A DNA stretch of 64,000 nt. It comes from a virus. Positions 61,657-64,000 of the stretch are shown in pieces; positions within the stretch are counted from its first letter, which is position 1, and every line of letters begins with the position of its first letter. Under the pieces are notes generated by a model that was not told the origin of the DNA, ran no database searches, and saw only the letters and a list, made by a program, of their open reading frames with translations. The position numbers and the translations under genes were made by a program. The stretch covers positions 1 to 64,000 of the IMG/VR virus record IMGVR_UViG_3300047322_000252. One strand, written 5' to 3'.

Positions 61657-62885
61657 CCACCTACGTGAACCAGCATCTGTTGTCACATCTGGCGGACGGC
61701 TCGCTCAACTTCAACGGGACAAACCTAGGTTTAGCCTTGGTTTACAGCTACGCCGTGCCGACTGACACCAGCCCCGACTCCTTCGACCAACTGCTGCTGT
61801 CGGGTGGCTTCCAGGAGCTTGACGCCGCCACCGGCTATACCCGCATCACTCGGACCGCCAACACCCAGGTGACGGCGCCGCTCACCAAGGTGGCGATCGG
61901 GGCCGACTACGCATTGACACTGACGAAGCCCACCTTCGTGGCTGCTGGTGTCTGGTACCTGGCGGGCAGCCAGGCGGGATTCACCAACCCCTGGCTCTTC
62001 GTCACCGACAGCATGTTCGGCAATGTTGTGTCACCAGGGGCCATCGTCGGCATCGCCGCCACCCCTAAGGTGCTGTTCTCCTACGTGACGCATGGGACCA
62101 CAGCGGACGTAGCCGGGGGCACGGTGGTGCAGTCTCCTGGCCCCACCACGTGGGAGTCGGCCCGCATCCAGCACGTCTACCTCTATCCGCAGCGGGTCAA
62201 CTTGATTCCGAACCCGAGCTACGAAGATGTCGGCGGCTTCGGGTGGCGCTCAGATGCTGCCATCGCCAGGGTTCTGGGTGGTGTGGACAAGCCTGCGTCC
62301 AACTACTTCGGCCGGGCGGCGGGCAAGGTGGTGCAGTCTCTCTCCATCCCGACCCAGGGCCGCATGCGGTTCTCGGCCTACGTGCGCAAGGGCACCGGCA
62401 CCAAGATCACCCTGAGTCTCGTGTGTCTGGACGAGACATACAGCGTGCTCACCACCGTCCAGGGGCATCAGCGGACGTTGTACAGCGACTGGGCACGGTA
62501 TGACGACCTCCTGGCGCCCTCCGACGACTGTGTGGCCGTGATCCCCCAGATCATCTCGGACGGGTCCTTCGACTTCGACCTGTGCCTGCTGGAGGCCACC
62601 GACCCCCTCCACGACTACTTCGCCGGGGACTCCGACACCGGGGCGCCCTACGACTTCTCGTGGCAGGGCCAGGCCCACCAGTCCTACTCTTGTTATTACA
62701 ACAACCGCCATGTGACGGCAGCACGCCTGTTCGGGGGCTATTTCAACGGCCAGATGACCTTGCCTGGCCTCGTGCAGGACTGGATTCCCACTGGCACGGC
62801 AGTGTACACCCACTGGGATGTGCTGAGTATGACGGATACTGGGCACCCCTTGAAGGACTGGTCACCCAAGATCTTCGTGCCGTAG
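61653..62885 (+). CDS. tail fibre/receptor-binding protein
   Basis: A 410-residue protein from ATG 61653 (ATGA overlap). N-terminal HLLSHLADGSLNFNGTNLGLALVYSYAV, a beta-rich middle with a repeat copy (61912), and a C-terminal carbohydrate-binding-like domain (NLIPNPSYEDVGGFGWRSD..., RFSAYVRKGTGTKITLSLVCLDE). It likely contacts the host surface. The AT-rich patch at 61721-61741 with palindrome AAACCTAGGTTT is unlike the rest of the gene. Confidence 0.7.
   Translation: MTTYVNQHLLSHLADGSLNFNGTNLGLALVYSYAVPTDTSPDSFDQLLLSGGFQELDAATGYTRITRTANTQVTAPLTKVAIGADYALTLTKPTFVAAGVWYLAGSQAGFTNPWLFVTDSMFGNVVSPGAIVGIAATPKVLFSYVTHGTTADVAGGTVVQSPGPTTWESARIQHVYLYPQRVNLIPNPSYEDVGGFGWRSDAAIARVLGGVDKPASNYFGRAAGKVVQSLSIPTQGRMRFSAYVRKGTGTKITLSLVCLDETYSVLTTVQGHQRTLYSDWARYDDLLAPSDDCVAVIPQIISDGSFDFDLCLLEATDPLHDYFAGDSDTGAPYDFSWQGQAHQSYSCYYNNRHVTAARLFGGYFNGQMTLPGLVQDWIPTGTAVYTHWDVLSMTDTGHPLKDWSPKIFVP
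61721..61732. repeat. perfect 12-base palindrome in AT-rich patch
   Basis: AAACCTAGGTTT, in codons that are rare in this genome, 30 bases after a TGTTGTCACAT box (61677-61692). Confidence 0.6.
61912..61925 (+). repeat. dispersed 14-base repeat, copy 18
   Basis: CATTGACACTGACG (13 of 14) in the fibre gene, encoding LTLT. Confidence 0.7.
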
Positions 62886-62888
62886 GGT
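62883..62888 (+). promoter_or_regulatory. -10 element formed by a stop codon
   Basis: TAGGGT; its TAG is the stop of the fibre gene. ATG 62896 follows seven bases later with TTCCGAAC between, as at 28595 and 30061. Confidence 0.5.
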
Positions 62889-62895
62889 TCCGAAC

Positions 62896-63153
62896 ATGGT
62901 GTTCGTCCTGGTGGGGCTAGGTGTGTTCATGGTTGTACGGGTCGCCACCGAGGGCATCACCGCTCCTGCCTGGTTCTACATGGCCCTGTCGATCGCCCTG
63001 GCCTGCGGTGGACTGGCTCTCACCAGCGAAAGTCCCTGGTGGGGACCGGCCGTGGCCGGGATCGCCTTCGGGTTCTACCGAGGCGACCAGGTGATCGTGG
63101 CCCTGCGGGACTGGATTAGAGTCCGTGTTCTTCGGGGTCCGTCCCGAAGGTAA
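62896..63153 (+). CDS. small membrane protein, holin candidate
   Basis: An 85-residue protein from ATG 62896. Three hydrophobic segments (about 3-16, 25-43 and 49-61) and a basic C-terminal tail (RDWIRVRVLRGPSRR) fit a class I holin. It follows the tail genes, a common lysis position. No endolysin lies directly beside it in this window, so the assignment is tentative. Confidence 0.55.
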   Translation: MVFVLVGLGVFMVVRVATEGITAPAWFYMALSIALACGGLALTSESPWWGPAVAGIAFGFYRGDQVIVALRDWIRVRVLRGPSRR

Positions 63154-63184
63154 CTGGGCTTCTACCTGCACGAATGGAGAGCAC

Positions 63185-64000
63185 ATGCTCTATGCCATTG
63201 CCGGAAACGGCGTAGGCCCCAACGCCGAGATCACCAAGGCTCTCGCAGATCTCAAAGCGAAGGCCACGGCTGACGGGGTTGACTTCTGGCTCCTGCTGGA
63301 AGCGAAGGACGAACCCACCAAGGCTGACACCGTCATCTATGAGTGGGCCAACAAGACCGAGACGTGGTTCGAGACGATCACGGCCACTGACGCTGCCGTC
63401 GAGGGCGCTCAGACGGCTGAGCAGAACGAAGACCCTCACGGACGGATGTTGGAGCGCATCCTGGAGATCCGTGGGGCCGCTGAACCGGAGGACGGCTCCG
63501 TCCTGGTTCTTCTTCCCCCCGATGACGCCGACGACGATGAGCCGCTGATGGCCCTCATCGAGAACGCCATCGACTCCGACGTCGAGGTCTTCCAGTTGAA
63601 CGGGGCCATGAGCAAGCTGAGCCTCGGGGAGGCCGAGGAGGAAGGGGATGCCGAACCAGTGGCTGCTGAGCCGGTGAAAGGTGCCACCAAGAAGGCAGGG
63701 GCGGCGAAGAAGGCGGCGGCTCCTGCTGCTGCCCCCACCAAGAAGGCAGCCGCCAAGAGGGCTGCGGCCCCCACCGCCGAAGATGTCGTAGCTGCGGTCG
63801 AGGAGCTACCTGAGGCTGTTGTGTACACAGAGGACGAACTGAAAAAAATGGGCGTCCCCGAACTCACCGGCATCGCACGAGGTCAGGGCATAGATACGAA
63901 GGGCCTCGGCAAGCGGGACCTGATCACGGCCATCATGAACCTCACCGAGGGCGAGCCGGAGGCCGTCGCTGCTGTTGTGTCAGCAGTCATGACCAATGGC
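63185..64000 (+). CDS. partial protein: Rossmann-like domain, histone-like linker, SAP/Rho-N-like tail
   Basis: An incomplete frame of 272 codons running off the right edge, from ATG 63185 with GAGAG upstream. Residues 1-155 (MLYAIAGNGVGPN..., GSVLVLLPPDDADDDEPLMALIENAIDSDVEVFQLNGAMSKLSL) match a Streptomyces-phage-type Rossmann family, as I remember it. Then a Lys/Ala linker (KKAGAAKKAAAPAAAPTKKAAAKRAAA) like histone H1. Residues about 216-253 (YTEDELKKMGVPELTGIARGQGIDTKGLGKRDLITAIMN) form a SAP/Rho-N-type DNA-binding fold. The full protein may compact or mark DNA. Confidence 0.65.
   Translation, partial: MLYAIAGNGVGPNAEITKALADLKAKATADGVDFWLLLEAKDEPTKADTVIYEWANKTETWFETITATDAAVEGAQTAEQNEDPHGRMLERILEIRGAAEPEDGSVLVLLPPDDADDDEPLMALIENAIDSDVEVFQLNGAMSKLSLGEAEEEGDAEPVAAEPVKGATKKAGAAKKAAAPAAAPTKKAAAKRAAAPTAEDVVAAVEELPEAVVYTEDELKKMGVPELTGIARGQGIDTKGLGKRDLITAIMNLTEGEPEAVAAVVSAVMTNG

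Noticed and set aside
1-64000. Insertion sequence or integrase
   Set aside because: No transposase DDE or tyrosine/serine recombinase motif was seen in any recognised gene, and no long terminal inverted repeat with target duplication was found.

Overview
This window is part of a double-stranded DNA bacteriophage with a contractile tail. It infects a member of the Actinomycetota. The DNA is GC-rich and packed with short genes that overlap by ATGA, TGATG or GTGA. A complete virion cassette occupies about 32.2-62.9 kb: terminase, portal, scaffold, capsid, tail sheath, tail tube, tape measure, baseplate J, gp25-like and tail protein I. The host phylum is inferred from two WhiB-like proteins, an LPSTG sortase-anchored surface protein, frequent GTG starts and many promoters that would give leaderless mRNAs. 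No integrase, DNA polymerase or primase is visible, so lifestyle and replication type cannot be read from this window.

Layout. From 1 to 17.8 kb, rightward, lies a block of about 50 small early or accessory genes. They include zinc-ribbon and DnaJ-type cysteine proteins, a DUF6011-like protein, a SNF2/SMARCAL1-like helicase, two ribbon-helix-helix regulators, a WhiB-like protein, a run of tiny membrane proteins and several secreted or surface proteins. A strong terminator at 17.85 kb separates this from a leftward block at 17.9-26.45 kb. That block carries a ParB-like protein, one member of a paralogous family of unknown function, a third ribbon-helix-helix protein, a zinc-finger/AT-hook protein and many small zinc-binding proteins. 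From 26.54 kb rightward transcription resumes with the second paralog, a membrane-anchored lytic transglycosylase, a KTSC-domain protein, the second WhiB-like protein and two tRNA genes (Pro-GGG and Ala-GGC). One leftward gene sits just before the terminase at 32.19 kb.

In the virion cassette, terminase, a DUF7178-like protein, portal, scaffold and major capsid are followed by an unusual group of fibre, collar and lectin-like genes lying among the neck genes. Then come sheath, tube, a gp26-like protein, a tape measure carrying both peptidase M15 and transglycosylase domains, a baseplate protein with an NlpC/P60 domain, the baseplate hub and wedge, and receptor-binding-type proteins. A possible holin and the start of a Rossmann-like/histone-like protein close the window.

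The most unusual feature is the regulatory layer. A directional 14-base repeat (CATTGACAYTGACA) recurs about twenty times, mostly at gene ends and oriented with transcription, and resembles the stoperators of cluster A mycobacteriophages. A separate palindromic box (TGTTNTNACAACA) sits at a nearly fixed distance upstream of -10 elements in the left arm and recurs inside late genes. Two long leader or stand-alone RNAs (1984-2136 and 4505-4774) are closed by 16-bp and 14-bp stems. Two further intergenic regions, flanking the helicase gene, are dense in hairpins. At least eight genes have a -10 element 6-8 bases before their ATG, implying leaderless mRNAs.
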